A stretch of 64,000 nt of DNA from Novosphingobium sp. EMRT-2 (lineage in GTDB: Bacteria; Pseudomonadota; Alphaproteobacteria; Sphingomonadales; Sphingomonadaceae): contig NZ_CP039695.1 in the NCBI RefSeq assembly GCF_005145025.1, positions 2,227,501 to 2,291,500 of the forward strand, written 5' to 3'. Below are positions 17,107 through 27,150 of this stretch, piece by piece. Both the position numbers and the translations under genes were made by a program. Position 1 is the stretch's first letter. Each line of letters starts with the position of its first letter. Below the pieces are notes generated by a model. That model did not search any database. It had not been told where the DNA came from and worked only from the letters and a program-made list of their open reading frames with translations.

Positions 17107-17143
17107 CTGATTTGCAGCCCGCGTTTCCGGAGACACCGAGGCG

Positions 17144-17571
17144 ATGCGTCTTTCCAGCATGGCGGACTACGCCGTGGTCACGATGACCGCCGCCGCGCGC
17201 CATTGCGGCGGGGCGCGGATCAGCGCGCAGCAACTGGCCGAGGAAACCGGCCTTCCCGCCCCCACCGTGCAGAAGCTGGTCAGCAAGCTTTCGGCCGCCG
17301 GCCTGCTCAAGTCGGTGCGCGGCGCGCGCGGCGGGCTGAAGCTGGCCCGCCCGGCCGCCGCGATCACGCTGGCCGATATCATCGAGGCCGTGGAAGGCCC
17401 GATCGCGCTCGCCCCCTGCAGCACGCCGGTCCGCCAGGACTGCACCTGCTCGCTCGAGAAGGACTGCACCGTCCGCCCGCACTGGCCCGTCGTGGATGCG
17501 GCGCTGCGCGGCGCGCTCTCGGCCGTCCCACTCACCCAGTTTGCCCGCCCCGTCGCGGCGGAGGCTACCGC

Positions 17572-17575
<4 letters not shown>
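17144..17575 (+). CDS. Rrf2-family suf operon regulator (SufR/IscR-like)
   Basis: This is a predicted Fe-S-cluster-sensing repressor of the suf operon it heads. The 143-residue protein has the Rrf2 winged helix ([53 protein letters not shown]). It also has a cysteine cluster, C-x7-C-x-C-x5-C, in [19 protein letters not shown] that would ligate the cluster. The spacing differs from E. coli IscR (C-x5-C-x5-C) and fits the alphaproteobacterial SUF regulator group. The stop overlaps the sufB start by 4 bp (ATGA), indicating tight co-translation. Confidence 0.93.
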
Positions 17576-19064
<1,489 letters not shown>

Positions 19065-19068
<4 letters not shown>

Positions 19069-19568
19069 AGAAGACGCTTACCCTCAAGCCGGTCGAGGAG
19101 CGGGCCGACGCGCCCAAGCTCCAGAAAAAGGGGCGTGGCTGGAACATCGCCGAATCGCGGCTTGATACGCTGCATGACGCCGCGCGCGAGATGCGCCGGT
19201 CGCCCACCCCGGCGCAGGCCGCGCTGGCGGCGGAGCTGGCCAAGGCCGACCTCGGGCGGTACCGCTTCAAGCGCTATGCGGTGATCGGATCGGCCATCGT
19301 CGATTTCGCCTGCCAGCCGCTCAAGCTGGTGGTCGCGCTCGACGAAGGCACGAACCCGCCCGAGATCGAGCGCCGCCGCGACCGCAGCCTGGGCGAAGTG
19401 GGCATCAAGGTGATCCGCTATCCCGCCGCCGACGTGCTGGCCGATCCCGAAGGGGCCGCCCGCGCCGTGCTCGCCGAAATGAAGGCCCGCTGGCACGAAC
19501 AGCGCGCCTCGTCCCGCCCGAACCAGAACCGTCACCGGCAAGGCGCCGCGCGCGGATACCAGAGATAA
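19065..19568 (+). CDS. DUF559 / Vsr-like endonuclease-fold protein inside the suf operon
   Basis: This 167-residue protein belongs to the DUF559 group, which shares the very-short-patch-repair (Vsr) endonuclease fold. The core runs [45 protein letters not shown], then [26 protein letters not shown] and [10 protein letters not shown]. The family's catalytic-like Asp (IVDF) and following acidic residue (LDEG) are present. The predicted start is TTG at 19065, overlapping the sufB stop (TTGA) and preceded by GGAAGGA; no ATG lies near. It sits between sufB and sufC with 2 bp before sufC, so it is made with the Suf machinery. Its role there is unknown. Confidence 0.85.
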
Positions 19569-19570
19569 GC

Positions 19571-20314
19571 ATGCTCCAGATCGATAACCTTTCCAACGAA
19601 ATCGCCGGCAAGGCCATTCTCAAGGGCCTGTCGCTGACCGTGAACGCGGGCGAGATCCACGCGATCATGGGGCCGAACGGCGCGGGCAAGTCCACGCTGG
19701 CCTATACGCTGGGCGGACGGCCCGGCTACGAGGTCACCGGCGGCTCGGTCGCGTTCGAAGGCGCCGACCTGCTGGCCATGGAGCCGCACGAGCGCGCGGC
19801 GGCGGGGCTGTTCCTCGGCTTCCAGTATCCGGTCGAGATTCCCGGCGTATCCAACGTCCAGTTCCTGCGCGAGGCGCTGAACGCGCAGCGCAAGGGCCGG
19901 GGCGAAGCGCCGCTTTCGGGCGGGGAATTCCTGAAGCTCGCCAAGGAAAAGGCCGGCCTGCTGCGCATGGACATGGACATGCTCAAGCGCCCGGTGAACG
20001 TCGGCTTTTCGGGCGGCGAGAAGAAGCGCGCCGAGATGGTGCAGATGGGGATTCTCGATCCCCGGCTGGCGATTCTGGACGAAACCGATTCGGGCCTCGA
20101 CATCGATGCCCTGCGCATCTGCGGCGAAGGCATCAACGCGATCATGCGCAAGCCCGACAAGGCGGTGCTGCTGATCACGCACTACCAGCGCCTGCTCGAT
20201 TACGTGAAGCCGGACTTCGTGCATGTGCTGGCCGGCGGACGCATCGTGAAGTCGGGCGGCCCCGAACTGGCGCTCGAACTCGAACAGCATGGTTACGAGG
20301 CGGTGGCGGCGTGA
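19571..20314 (+). CDS. sufC: Fe-S assembly ATPase SufC
   Basis: SufC is the ABC-type ATPase of SufBCD. All ATPase motifs are visible: Walker A GPNGAGKST, the Q-loop GFQYP, signature FSGGEKKRAEM, Walker B LAILDETDSGLD and the switch His in LITHYQR. The 247-residue length is normal. It begins 2 bp after the DUF559 stop, and its stop overlaps the sufD GTG start by 4 bp. Confidence 0.97.
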   Translation: MLQIDNLSNEIAGKAILKGLSLTVNAGEIHAIMGPNGAGKSTLAYTLGGRPGYEVTGGSVAFEGADLLAMEPHERAAAGLFLGFQYPVEIPGVSNVQFLREALNAQRKGRGEAPLSGGEFLKLAKEKAGLLRMDMDMLKRPVNVGFSGGEKKRAEMVQMGILDPRLAILDETDSGLDIDALRICGEGINAIMRKPDKAVLLITHYQRLLDYVKPDFVHVLAGGRIVKSGGPELALELEQHGYEAVAA

Positions 20315-21051
20315 ACGCGGCCGCCCTGCCCCTGCCCACCCGCAAGGACGAGGGCTATCGCTACGCCGATCTGGCCGCGCTGGAAACGGTGTGGCCGGCG
20401 GCGGTGCAAGTCGTCCGCGTGCCCGCCGGGGAAAGCGCCGCCCTGTCGCTCATCGCCGACGGCAACGGCCCCGAAGCCCATGAAATCGCGATCACGCTGG
20501 AAGACGGCGCGGTGTTCGATCTGCGCCTGCTCAACGCCGGCGCTGCCTATGGCCGCATCGGCGTGACCGTCACGCTGGGCAAGGGCGCGGACTTCACGCT
20601 GGGCGCGGCGCAGCTGGGTGGCGGCGCGCAGACGCTCGAAGTGGTGACCGAAGTGACACACGCCGAACCCGACGCGCAGAGCCGCCAGATCGTGCGTTCG
20701 GTGCTGGGCGGCCATGCCACCGGCACCTATCTCGGCCGCGTCGCCGTGGCGCGCGGCGCGATCGGCACCGATGCCGAACAGTCGGTCCGCGCCATGCTGC
20801 TCGACCGCACCGCGACCGCCAACGCGCGGCCGGAACTCGAAATTTTCGCCGACGACGTGAAATGCGCGCACGGCTGCGCGGTGGGCGAGCTTGACGCGCA
20901 GGGCCTGTTCTACCTGCAATCGCGCGGGCTTCCCCCGGCGGAAGCGAAGAAGCTGATGCTGCAGGCGTTCATCGCCGAAGCCTTCGTCGGCGCGGCCGAC
21001 GAGGACGCGCTGACGCAAGCCGCGCTCAAGGCGCTGGAGGGGCTGCTGTGA
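20311..21051 (+). CDS. sufD: Fe-S assembly scaffold subunit SufD
   Basis: SufD pairs with SufB and SufC. At 246 residues it is shorter than E. coli SufD (about 420), as is usual in sphingomonads, where the N-terminal helical domain is reduced. The conserved C-terminal beta-helix region is present: ARPELEIFADDVKCAHGCAVGELD and QGLFYLQSRGLPPAEAKKLML, with the conserved His in KCAHG. It starts with GTG at 20311, overlapping sufC (GTGA), and overlaps sufS the same way. Confidence 0.93.
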   Translation: MNAAALPLPTRKDEGYRYADLAALETVWPAAVQVVRVPAGESAALSLIADGNGPEAHEIAITLEDGAVFDLRLLNAGAAYGRIGVTVTLGKGADFTLGAAQLGGGAQTLEVVTEVTHAEPDAQSRQIVRSVLGGHATGTYLGRVAVARGAIGTDAEQSVRAMLLDRTATANARPELEIFADDVKCAHGCAVGELDAQGLFYLQSRGLPPAEAKKLMLQAFIAEAFVGAADEDALTQAALKALEGLL

Positions 21052-22259
21052 CGACGGCAACGCTTACCCGGCCGGTCGAATGGCCCGGCCTGCGCAATCC
21101 GGACGGCAGCCGCTGGCACTATCTCGATACCGCCGCCACCGCGCAGAAGCCGCAGACCGTGATCGACGCGGTGACGCGCGCGATGGGCGCGGACTACGCC
21201 ACCGTCCACCGCGGGGTCTATACCCGTTCGGCCGAGATGACGCTGGCGTTCGAGGCCGCGCGGCGCAAGGTCGCCGGCCTGCTGGGCGGCGACGAGGGCG
21301 AGATCGTGTTCACCCGTGGCGCGACCGAGGCGATCAACCTTGTCGCGCAGACCTGGGGGCAGGCCAATCTCAAGGCCGGCGATCGCATCCTGCTGTCGGT
21401 GCTGGAGCACCATTCCAACATCGTGCCCTGGCAGCTGCTGCGCGAACGGACCGGCGTGGAAATCGACGTCTGCCCGCTGACGCCGGACGGGCGCATCGAT
21501 CTGGAAGCGGCCGAACGCATCCTCACGCCCGCGCACAAGCTCGTCGCCTTCGCGCATGTTTCCAACGTGCTCGGTTCGATGCTTCCCGTGGAACAGGCGG
21601 TGAAGCTGGCCCGCGCTGTCGGCGCGAAGATCCTGCTCGATGGCTGCCAGGCCGTCGCGCGCCTCGCGGTGGACGTGAAGGCGCTCGGCTGCGATTTCTA
21701 CGTGTGCTCGGCGCACAAGCTCTATGGACCGACGGGCATCGGCGCGCTGTGGGCCAGGACCGACCTCCTCGACGCCATGCCGCCGTGGCAGGGCGGCGGC
21801 TCGATGATCGACCGGGTGACCTTCGCCAGGACGACTTACGCCCCCGCCCCGCAGCGCTTCGAGGCGGGCACGCCCGCGATCGTCGAGGCGATCGGCTTCG
21901 GCGCGGCGGTCGATTTCGTGCAAGGCATCGGGCTGGAGGCGATCCACGCCCACGAGGCCGCGCTGGTGGCGCGGGCGCGTGGCGAACTCTCGCGGCTCAA
22001 TTCGGTGCGCCTGTTCGGCCCGGAGGACAGCGCCGGCATCGTCAGCTTCGCGCTGGAAGGCGTGCACCCGCACGATCTTGGCACGATCCTGGACGAGGAA
22101 GGCGTGGCGATCCGCGCCGGGCACCATTGCGCGCAGCCGCTGATGGACCATCTTGGCGTTCCCGCTACGGCCCGCGCCAGCTTCGGCATCTACAGCGATG
22201 AAAGCGATATCGCCGCGCTGGTGCGCGGCATCGAACGGACGATGAGGATTTTCGGATGA
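21048..22259 (+). CDS. sufS: Cysteine desulfurase SufS
   Basis: SufS takes sulfur from cysteine as a persulfide for cluster assembly, using PLP. The Schiff-base lysine is in SAHKLYGPTG and the catalytic cysteine in RAGHHCAQPLM. The HRGVYTRSAEMT and LEHHSNIVPWQ blocks are typical of type II desulfurases. The length of 403 residues is normal. It starts with GTG at 21048, overlapping sufD. No sufE gene is in the operon, so the sulfur acceptor is encoded elsewhere. Confidence 0.97.
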   Translation: MTTATLTRPVEWPGLRNPDGSRWHYLDTAATAQKPQTVIDAVTRAMGADYATVHRGVYTRSAEMTLAFEAARRKVAGLLGGDEGEIVFTRGATEAINLVAQTWGQANLKAGDRILLSVLEHHSNIVPWQLLRERTGVEIDVCPLTPDGRIDLEAAERILTPAHKLVAFAHVSNVLGSMLPVEQAVKLARAVGAKILLDGCQAVARLAVDVKALGCDFYVCSAHKLYGPTGIGALWARTDLLDAMPPWQGGGSMIDRVTFARTTYAPAPQRFEAGTPAIVEAIGFGAAVDFVQGIGLEAIHAHEAALVARARGELSRLNSVRLFGPEDSAGIVSFALEGVHPHDLGTILDEEGVAIRAGHHCAQPLMDHLGVPATARASFGIYSDESDIAALVRGIERTMRIFG

Positions 22260-22747
22260 CGAACGGTGAGGAACCCAGGTTCACCGTGGAAGAAGTCGAA
22301 GATGTGGCCGCGCCGCGCCGCGCCCGCGTGGACGACATTCCCGAACCGCCTGAAACGCCCGCCGAGAAGCTGGAGCGCAAGCGCGACTATCTCGAGGGCT
22401 TCCTGGCCGAAAAGCCGCAGGGCGTGAGCGCGGGCGAGCCGGGTGGCGAAACCTACGAGGCGGTGATCGACGCGCTGCGCGAGATCTTCGACCCCGAAAT
22501 CCCGGTCAACATCTATGACCTGGGGCTGATCTACGGCGTGGACGTGACCGCCGACGGCCATGCGACCGTGACGATGACGCTGACCACGCCGCATTGCCCG
22601 GTCGCCGAATCGATGCCCGGCGAAGTCGAACTGCGCGTGGGCGCGGTGCCCGGCGTGCGCGAGGCCGAGGTGAACCTCGTCTGGGACCCGCCGTGGGACC
22701 CGCAGAAGATGAGCGACGAAGCCAAGCTCGAACTGGGCATGCTGTGA
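22256..22747 (+). CDS. sufT: SufT-type DUF59 Fe-S assembly protein
   Basis: This 163-residue MIP18/DUF59 protein helps Fe-S cluster maturation or transfer. The DUF59 core is clear: YEAVIDALREIFDPEIPVNIYDLGLIYGV, TMTLTTPHCPVAESMP and VNLVWDPPWDPQKMSDEAK. A charged N-terminal extension of about 60 residues precedes it. The ATG overlaps the sufS stop (ATGA), and its own stop shares one base with the next start (TGATG). Confidence 0.93.
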   Translation: MTNGEEPRFTVEEVEDVAAPRRARVDDIPEPPETPAEKLERKRDYLEGFLAEKPQGVSAGEPGGETYEAVIDALREIFDPEIPVNIYDLGLIYGVDVTADGHATVTMTLTTPHCPVAESMPGEVELRVGAVPGVREAEVNLVWDPPWDPQKMSDEAKLELGML

Positions 22748-23259
22748 TGGCCACGGCGGCGACCACGCTTGCAGACGGCCTGACAGTGACGCGCGCCGAC
22801 TATGGCAACGCGGCCGACGCCGCTGCCGTGGTGACGCTGCTGGATGCCTATGCCCGCGATCCGATGGGCGGCGGCGCACCGCTGGCCGATGACGTTAAGG
22901 CGCGGCTGGTCGATGGCCTCGCCGGCCATCCCGGCGCCTTTTCGCTGATCGCGCGGATCGATGGCCAGCCGGTGGGTCTCAGCAACTGCTTCACCGGCTA
23001 TTCCACGTTCGCGGCGCGCCCGCTGGTCAACATTCACGACATGGTGGTGCTGCCCGGCCATCGCGGCCACGGCATCGCCCGCGCCATGTTCGCCGCGATC
23101 GAGGACGAAGCGCGCGCGATCGGCGCGTGCAAGGTCACGCTCGAAGTGTTGAGCGGCAATGAACGCGCCAAGGCGGTCTATGCAGCGCTTGGCTATGGCG
23201 ACTACACGCTCGATCCCGAGGCCGGACACGCCCTGTTCTGGCAGAAGAGGCTGACATGA
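22747..23259 (+). CDS. GNAT-family acetyltransferase in the suf operon
   Basis: This 170-residue N-acetyltransferase of unknown substrate has the acetyl-CoA loop HRGHGIARAMF with its R/Q-x-x-G-x-G/A pattern, preceded by the NIHDMVVLPG strand and followed by VTLEVLSGNERAKAVYAALGY. The ATG at 22747 shares its A with the previous stop codon. It is placed between sufT and sufA with overlaps on both sides, so it is translated with Suf proteins. Whether it acts on Fe-S assembly or is only co-regulated cannot be told from sequence. Confidence 0.88.
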   Translation: MATAATTLADGLTVTRADYGNAADAAAVVTLLDAYARDPMGGGAPLADDVKARLVDGLAGHPGAFSLIARIDGQPVGLSNCFTGYSTFAARPLVNIHDMVVLPGHRGHGIARAMFAAIEDEARAIGACKVTLEVLSGNERAKAVYAALGYGDYTLDPEAGHALFWQKRLT

Positions 23260-23618
23260 CGACAACCACGACCACCCGCCGACCCCGGCCCGCCGCCGTC
23301 CTGCTGACGCCGTCGGCCGAAGCGCGGATCGCCACGCTGATGCAGGCGGCGCCCGAAGGCGCGATCGGGGTGAAGCTCTCCACCCCGCGCCGGGGCTGCT
23401 CGGGCCTTGCCTATTCGGTGGACTACGTGAACGAGGCCAGCGGCTTCGACGAACGGATCGAAACGCCGGGCGGCACCTTCTTCATCGATGGCGCATCGGT
23501 GCTCTACCTCGTCGGCAGCACGATGGACTGGGTGGAAGACGATTTCCAGGCCGGGTTCGTGTTCCAGAACCCCAATGCCAAGGGCACGTGCGGCTGCGGC
23601 GAGAGCTTCACGATCTGA
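23256..23618 (+). CDS. sufA: A-type Fe-S carrier SufA (HesB/IscA family)
   Basis: SufA carries Fe-S clusters to target proteins. The three conserved cysteines are present: one in RRGCSGLAYSVDY and two in KGTCGCGESF at the C-terminus. At 120 residues it has an N-terminal extension of about 15 residues rich in Thr and Arg. It overlaps the acetyltransferase stop by 4 bp and ends the suf operon; the next gene is convergent 10 bp later. Confidence 0.95.
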   Translation: MTTTTTTRRPRPAAVLLTPSAEARIATLMQAAPEGAIGVKLSTPRRGCSGLAYSVDYVNEASGFDERIETPGGTFFIDGASVLYLVGSTMDWVEDDFQAGFVFQNPNAKGTCGCGESFTI

Positions 23619-23627
23619 TTCTTCCGG

Positions 23628-24308
23628 TCACGACCACCAGCGCCACAGGCCGGCGGGGATGCCCGACAGCCACAGGTGGAGCCAGGTCACCCCGATCCAC
23701 GCGGCAAGGCCCGCGAGCCAGAACCAGCCGAGATCGGCCAGCCGCCCCACATGCGGCCAGTACGCGGTACGGCCGCACCAGGCGCGCCAGGCATCGGCGT
23801 GCAGCGCCAGCTTCTTGCGATCCTGCATATGCGCGCCGACCAGCGCCAGCAGCGCCATCGCTCCCGCCAGCACGATAACCCGCGCGCTGGGCGCCACGAT
23901 CACGTGGGCCACCGCCCACAGCGCAATGCCCATCATCATCGGATGGCGCGTCACGCGGAACACGCCGCGCGCCTCGCGGGTCGCCAAGCCTGCCATCGAC
24001 GCCTCGGGCATGGCCGGGTTGCCGACGAGCGAGGCCAGCAGCAGCGCCATCGCCAGCACCGTCAGCACGCTGGCCACCAGCCATGGCGTGTCGGCCCATC
24101 CGTTCCACAGCAGCGGCCCCGGCGTCGCGGCGCGAAAGGCCACGATCACCCAGCCCAGCGTGGCGAAGGCGACCAGCGAATAGACCCCGGCAAAGCCCCG
24201 TTCCCCCAGCGCCCCGACCAGCGGCGCGCGCAAGGGGTGCGACAAGAGGAAATGGGTGCCGACAAACGCTGTCGACGCCGCCACGAGCATCAAGACCGAA
24301 GCATCCAT
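23628..24308 (-). CDS. NnrU-like integral membrane protein
   Basis: This 226-residue membrane protein has about six hydrophobic helices. It resembles NnrU and the isoprenylcysteine methyltransferase-like fold, with FVGTHFLLSHPLRAPLV near the N-terminus and the RVTRHPMMMGIALWAVAH signature. NnrU has been linked to nitric oxide and nitrite metabolism in other alphaproteobacteria. Here there are no denitrification genes beside it, so function is uncertain. The ATG at 24308 follows GGGAGGGAGAA, a strong ribosome site. Confidence 0.85.
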   Translation of the reverse strand: MDASVLMLVAASTAFVGTHFLLSHPLRAPLVGALGERGFAGVYSLVAFATLGWVIVAFRAATPGPLLWNGWADTPWLVASVLTVLAMALLLASLVGNPAMPEASMAGLATREARGVFRVTRHPMMMGIALWAVAHVIVAPSARVIVLAGAMALLALVGAHMQDRKKLALHADAWRAWCGRTAYWPHVGRLADLGWFWLAGLAAWIGVTWLHLWLSGIPAGLWRWWS

Positions 24309-24343
24309 GTTCGTTCTCCCTCCCGCGCGGCGGTCCGCCGCGT

Positions 24344-25711
24344 CTATTGATAGGCCTTGGGCAAGCTCCCTTCCTGCGGGTGCCGATAGCGGTCGCGCAG
24401 CCGCGTCTGGTGATTGACCAGCGATTGGGCCACGCCGTCCACGTAAACCGCGACCACGCCGGACGTAACCTCCAGCGGATCGCCGTCCCACACAACCACG
24501 TCCGCCGCCCGGCCGGGCGTCAGGCTGCCAAAGTGATCGCCTTCCCCGATGATCTCGGCCGGGACCGAGGTGATCGCCGCCAGCGCCTCGCCCCAGGTCA
24601 GCCCGGTGGCGCCGGGCACGCGCGCCACGCCCACGAGGTTGCCGGCATACTGCGGGGCGTAGCGCGGCTGCTCCCCGTCATAGAAATTGCCGATGGCGAC
24701 CTTCACCCCCGCCTTCTTCATCCGCCCGACGTTCGACTGCGTGGCGGCCAACGTCTCGAACCGGCCGGGCAGGTCGGTCAGCGCGGTGGCAATCACCGGC
24801 ACCCGCGCGGCGGCCAGTTCGCCCGCCACGCGCCAGCCTTCGGCCGCGCCGACCACGACCAGGCGCAGCGCCGGAAATTCCCGCTTCAGCGCCAGCGTGG
24901 CGCGAATGTCGGCGGCGCGGTCGACATGCACGTAAAGCGGCTGCCGACCGGTAACCACCGGCACCAGCGCCGCCGCATCGAAGCGCGTCAGCAGCGTGTC
25001 GGTCGCCTGCCCCTGCACGGACGAAACCATGCGTGGATCGCCGCCCGCCACGCCGGGGGCCGACAGCCCGGCGCGCCGTTCCAGCTCGCGCGCTTCGCGC
25101 AGCGCGTTGCGCAGCAGCGCCTGCGCCGCCACGCGGCTGCCGCCGGCCAGGCTGGCCCCGCGCTCGCCCAGTTCGACATACTGAAACGCCCGCGCGTGCG
25201 TCACCGGATCGGCGGTCGCGGCCAGATCGATCACCGCGCCCTGGCCCGCAAAGATCGCGTTGCCGGCCACCGGCGCCACCGCCGCGCGCGTCACCCCGCC
25301 CGTGCGCGATACCGCCACCGGCGGTGCATCGGGGTCGATCGCTACCGAGACATCGAGCGCCGCGTTGAACACCGCCTTGTCGGCATCGTCGTCGTTGCTT
25401 TCCGAAACCGCGCCGACATCGACCAGGCCAAGATCGGTTACCGCGATCACCAGCCCGGGCGTGACCCACTTGCCGCCGGCGTCGATCACCCGCACGCCAG
25501 CCGGCACGGCCACGCCGGCGCCCGCCGCCACGATCTTGCCGCCGCGCGCCACGACCACGCCGTTCTCGATCGGCGCGCTTCCGTCGCCCACCGCGACGCG
25601 GGCGTTGACGATCGCCCAATCCGCCGGTGCCTGCGTCTGCGCCAATGCCGGCATGGCAACCGTGGCGGCCAGCAGCGCCACCGCGCCGCGCCTGATCCTG
25701 CGGGCGATCAT
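24344..25711 (-). CDS. Amidohydrolase-fold protein lacking metal ligands (probable pseudoenzyme)
   Basis: This 455-residue exported paralogue of the preceding amidohydrolase starts with a signal peptide ending near ALAQ. The amidohydrolase layout is kept, with the VNARVAVGDGSAPIENGVVVARGGKIVAAG opening and the closing GSLTPGRAADVVVWDGDPLE. The metal-binding HxH after VTPG is replaced (VTPGLVIAVTDLG) and the C-terminal Asp motif reads KVAIGNFYDGE, not a metal-binding SDD. Only one candidate His remains (LYVHVDR). It overlaps the active paralogue's stop by 4 bp (ATGA) and probably forms a complex with it. Confidence 0.87.
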   Translation of the reverse strand: MIARRIRRGAVALLAATVAMPALAQTQAPADWAIVNARVAVGDGSAPIENGVVVARGGKIVAAGAGVAVPAGVRVIDAGGKWVTPGLVIAVTDLGLVDVGAVSESNDDDADKAVFNAALDVSVAIDPDAPPVAVSRTGGVTRAAVAPVAGNAIFAGQGAVIDLAATADPVTHARAFQYVELGERGASLAGGSRVAAQALLRNALREARELERRAGLSAPGVAGGDPRMVSSVQGQATDTLLTRFDAAALVPVVTGRQPLYVHVDRAADIRATLALKREFPALRLVVVGAAEGWRVAGELAAARVPVIATALTDLPGRFETLAATQSNVGRMKKAGVKVAIGNFYDGEQPRYAPQYAGNLVGVARVPGATGLTWGEALAAITSVPAEIIGEGDHFGSLTPGRAADVVVWDGDPLEVTSGVVAVYVDGVAQSLVNHQTRLRDRYRHPQEGSLPKAYQ

Positions 25712-27120
25712 TTCACGTCTCCCTCGCCGGGCAGGCCCAGTTCGAAATCGGACACCGGCCGACGCTTGGGATCGAGCGCGTCGTACAGCAGCGCCCCATC
25801 CACCCAGACCTTTTCCGGCCGTGCATAGACCGACAGCGGATTGCCGTTCCACAGCACCACGTCACCCATCTTGCCAGCGGCGAGGCTGCCGGTCTTCGCG
25901 TCGATGCCCAGCGCCTTGGCGGGATTAAGCGTGAACCAGCGGACCACCTGTTCGTCGGGAATTGCGATGCCGATCCGCCGGCCATCGCCCTGCGCCTTGG
26001 CCGCTTCCTGATTCAGCCGCTGGATGCCGTAATCGTCGTCCGAATGGATGATGACGCAGACGCCGGCATCCTGCAGCAATGCGGCGTTTTCGGGAATGCC
26101 GTCGAACGCTTCCATCTTGAAGCCCCACCAGTCCGCCCAGACCGCCGCGCAGATGTCGTTCTGCTTCAGCAGATCGCCGATCTTGTACGCCTCCACCGCG
26201 TGGTGGAACGCACTGACCTTGTAGCCGAACTCCCGGGCCATATCGATCACGAAGGCCATCTCGTCGGCGCGGTAGCAGTGGTTCTGCACCAGGATCTTGC
26301 CGGCCAGCACGTCGGCGAGCGTCTCCATGCCGAGATCGCGCTCCTCCAGCTTGCCGGCATCGCGCTTGCGCTTGTATTCGGCGGCCTTGATCCACGTCTG
26401 GCGATCGACCGCGAAGTTGCCCATCCGCGTCGAGGGCATCTGCCCTTTCGCGCCATAGACCCGCTTGGGATTCTCGCCGCAAGCCATCTTCATGCCGTAG
26501 GGCGCATCCGGAAACTTCATGCCCTGCACCGTACGCGATGGCACGTTCTTGAGCACGACCGAGCGCCCGCCGATCAGGTTGGCCGATCCCGGCAGGATCT
26601 GCAGCGTGGTGACCCCGCCGTTGGCCAGCGCGCGCGAAAAGCCGGGGTCCTGCGGCCAGACGCTGTGTTCGGCCCAGACCTGCGGCGTGGTCGGGCTGGT
26701 CATCTCGTTGCCGTCCTGGTGGGCATCGACCCCGGGGCTGGGATAGACGCCCAGGTGGCTGTGAATGTCGATCACGCCCGGCGTCACGAACTTGCCCGTG
26801 CCATCGATCCGGCGATAGGTGGCCGGCACCGCCAGCGCGGCATCGCCGATCGCCTGGACCTTGCCATCGGCGACCAGCACGGTGCCGTTGTCGATCCGCC
26901 CGCCGGCGCCGTCGAACACCGTCGCGCCGACGATGGCGACCGGCTCGCCCGGATAGGCGCGATAGGTGGAGGGGTAGGGATTTTCATTCCAGGCGGACGC
27001 GGGCGCGGTCTTCTCGTCCTTCGCTTTCGCCAGCCCGGCGCTCGTACCCAAGGGCAATGCCAGCGCCAGCGCCAGGCCTGCCAGGACGTGCCCTGCCGTT
27101 CTTCCCATTCGCCGCATCAT
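25708..27120 (-). CDS. Secreted metal-dependent amidohydrolase (M38-like, probable peptidase)
   Basis: This exported amidohydrolase of about 470 residues has a signal peptide and an intact metal site: HxH in VIDIHSHLG, later histidines in QNHCYRADE and SAFHHAVE, and Asp in IIHSDDDYG. It resembles the prolidase and imidazolonepropionase-like amidohydrolases found beside peptide transporters. The ATG at 27120 follows GGGGAAA and is preferred over an upstream GTG. It is 30 bp downstream of the POT transporter gene, so it probably trims oligopeptides for uptake. The exact substrate is not determined. Confidence 0.88.
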   Translation of the reverse strand: MMRRMGRTAGHVLAGLALALALPLGTSAGLAKAKDEKTAPASAWNENPYPSTYRAYPGEPVAIVGATVFDGAGGRIDNGTVLVADGKVQAIGDAALAVPATYRRIDGTGKFVTPGVIDIHSHLGVYPSPGVDAHQDGNEMTSPTTPQVWAEHSVWPQDPGFSRALANGGVTTLQILPGSANLIGGRSVVLKNVPSRTVQGMKFPDAPYGMKMACGENPKRVYGAKGQMPSTRMGNFAVDRQTWIKAAEYKRKRDAGKLEERDLGMETLADVLAGKILVQNHCYRADEMAFVIDMAREFGYKVSAFHHAVEAYKIGDLLKQNDICAAVWADWWGFKMEAFDGIPENAALLQDAGVCVIIHSDDDYGIQRLNQEAAKAQGDGRRIGIAIPDEQVVRWFTLNPAKALGIDAKTGSLAAGKMGDVVLWNGNPLSVYARPEKVWVDGALLYDALDPKRRPVSDFELGLPGEGDVK

Positions 27121-27150
27121 GCGTTTCCCCACCGTTTTCCCCACTGTCCC

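Larger units (their letters stand above)
16725..17143. other. 419-bp intergenic region between pyrD and the suf operon
   Basis: No convincing protein gene is present. On the plus strand there is a small hairpin (GTTGCG/CGCAAC) followed by a T-run at 16854-16876. Two GANTC sites lie at 16880-16884 and 16897-16901, then a very strong terminator at 16973-17010, and the suf promoter and operator-like repeat at 17062-17106. A plus-strand transcript must end at the strong terminator, yet no gene precedes it. A small RNA or attenuated leader is discussed in the findings. Confidence 0.6.
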
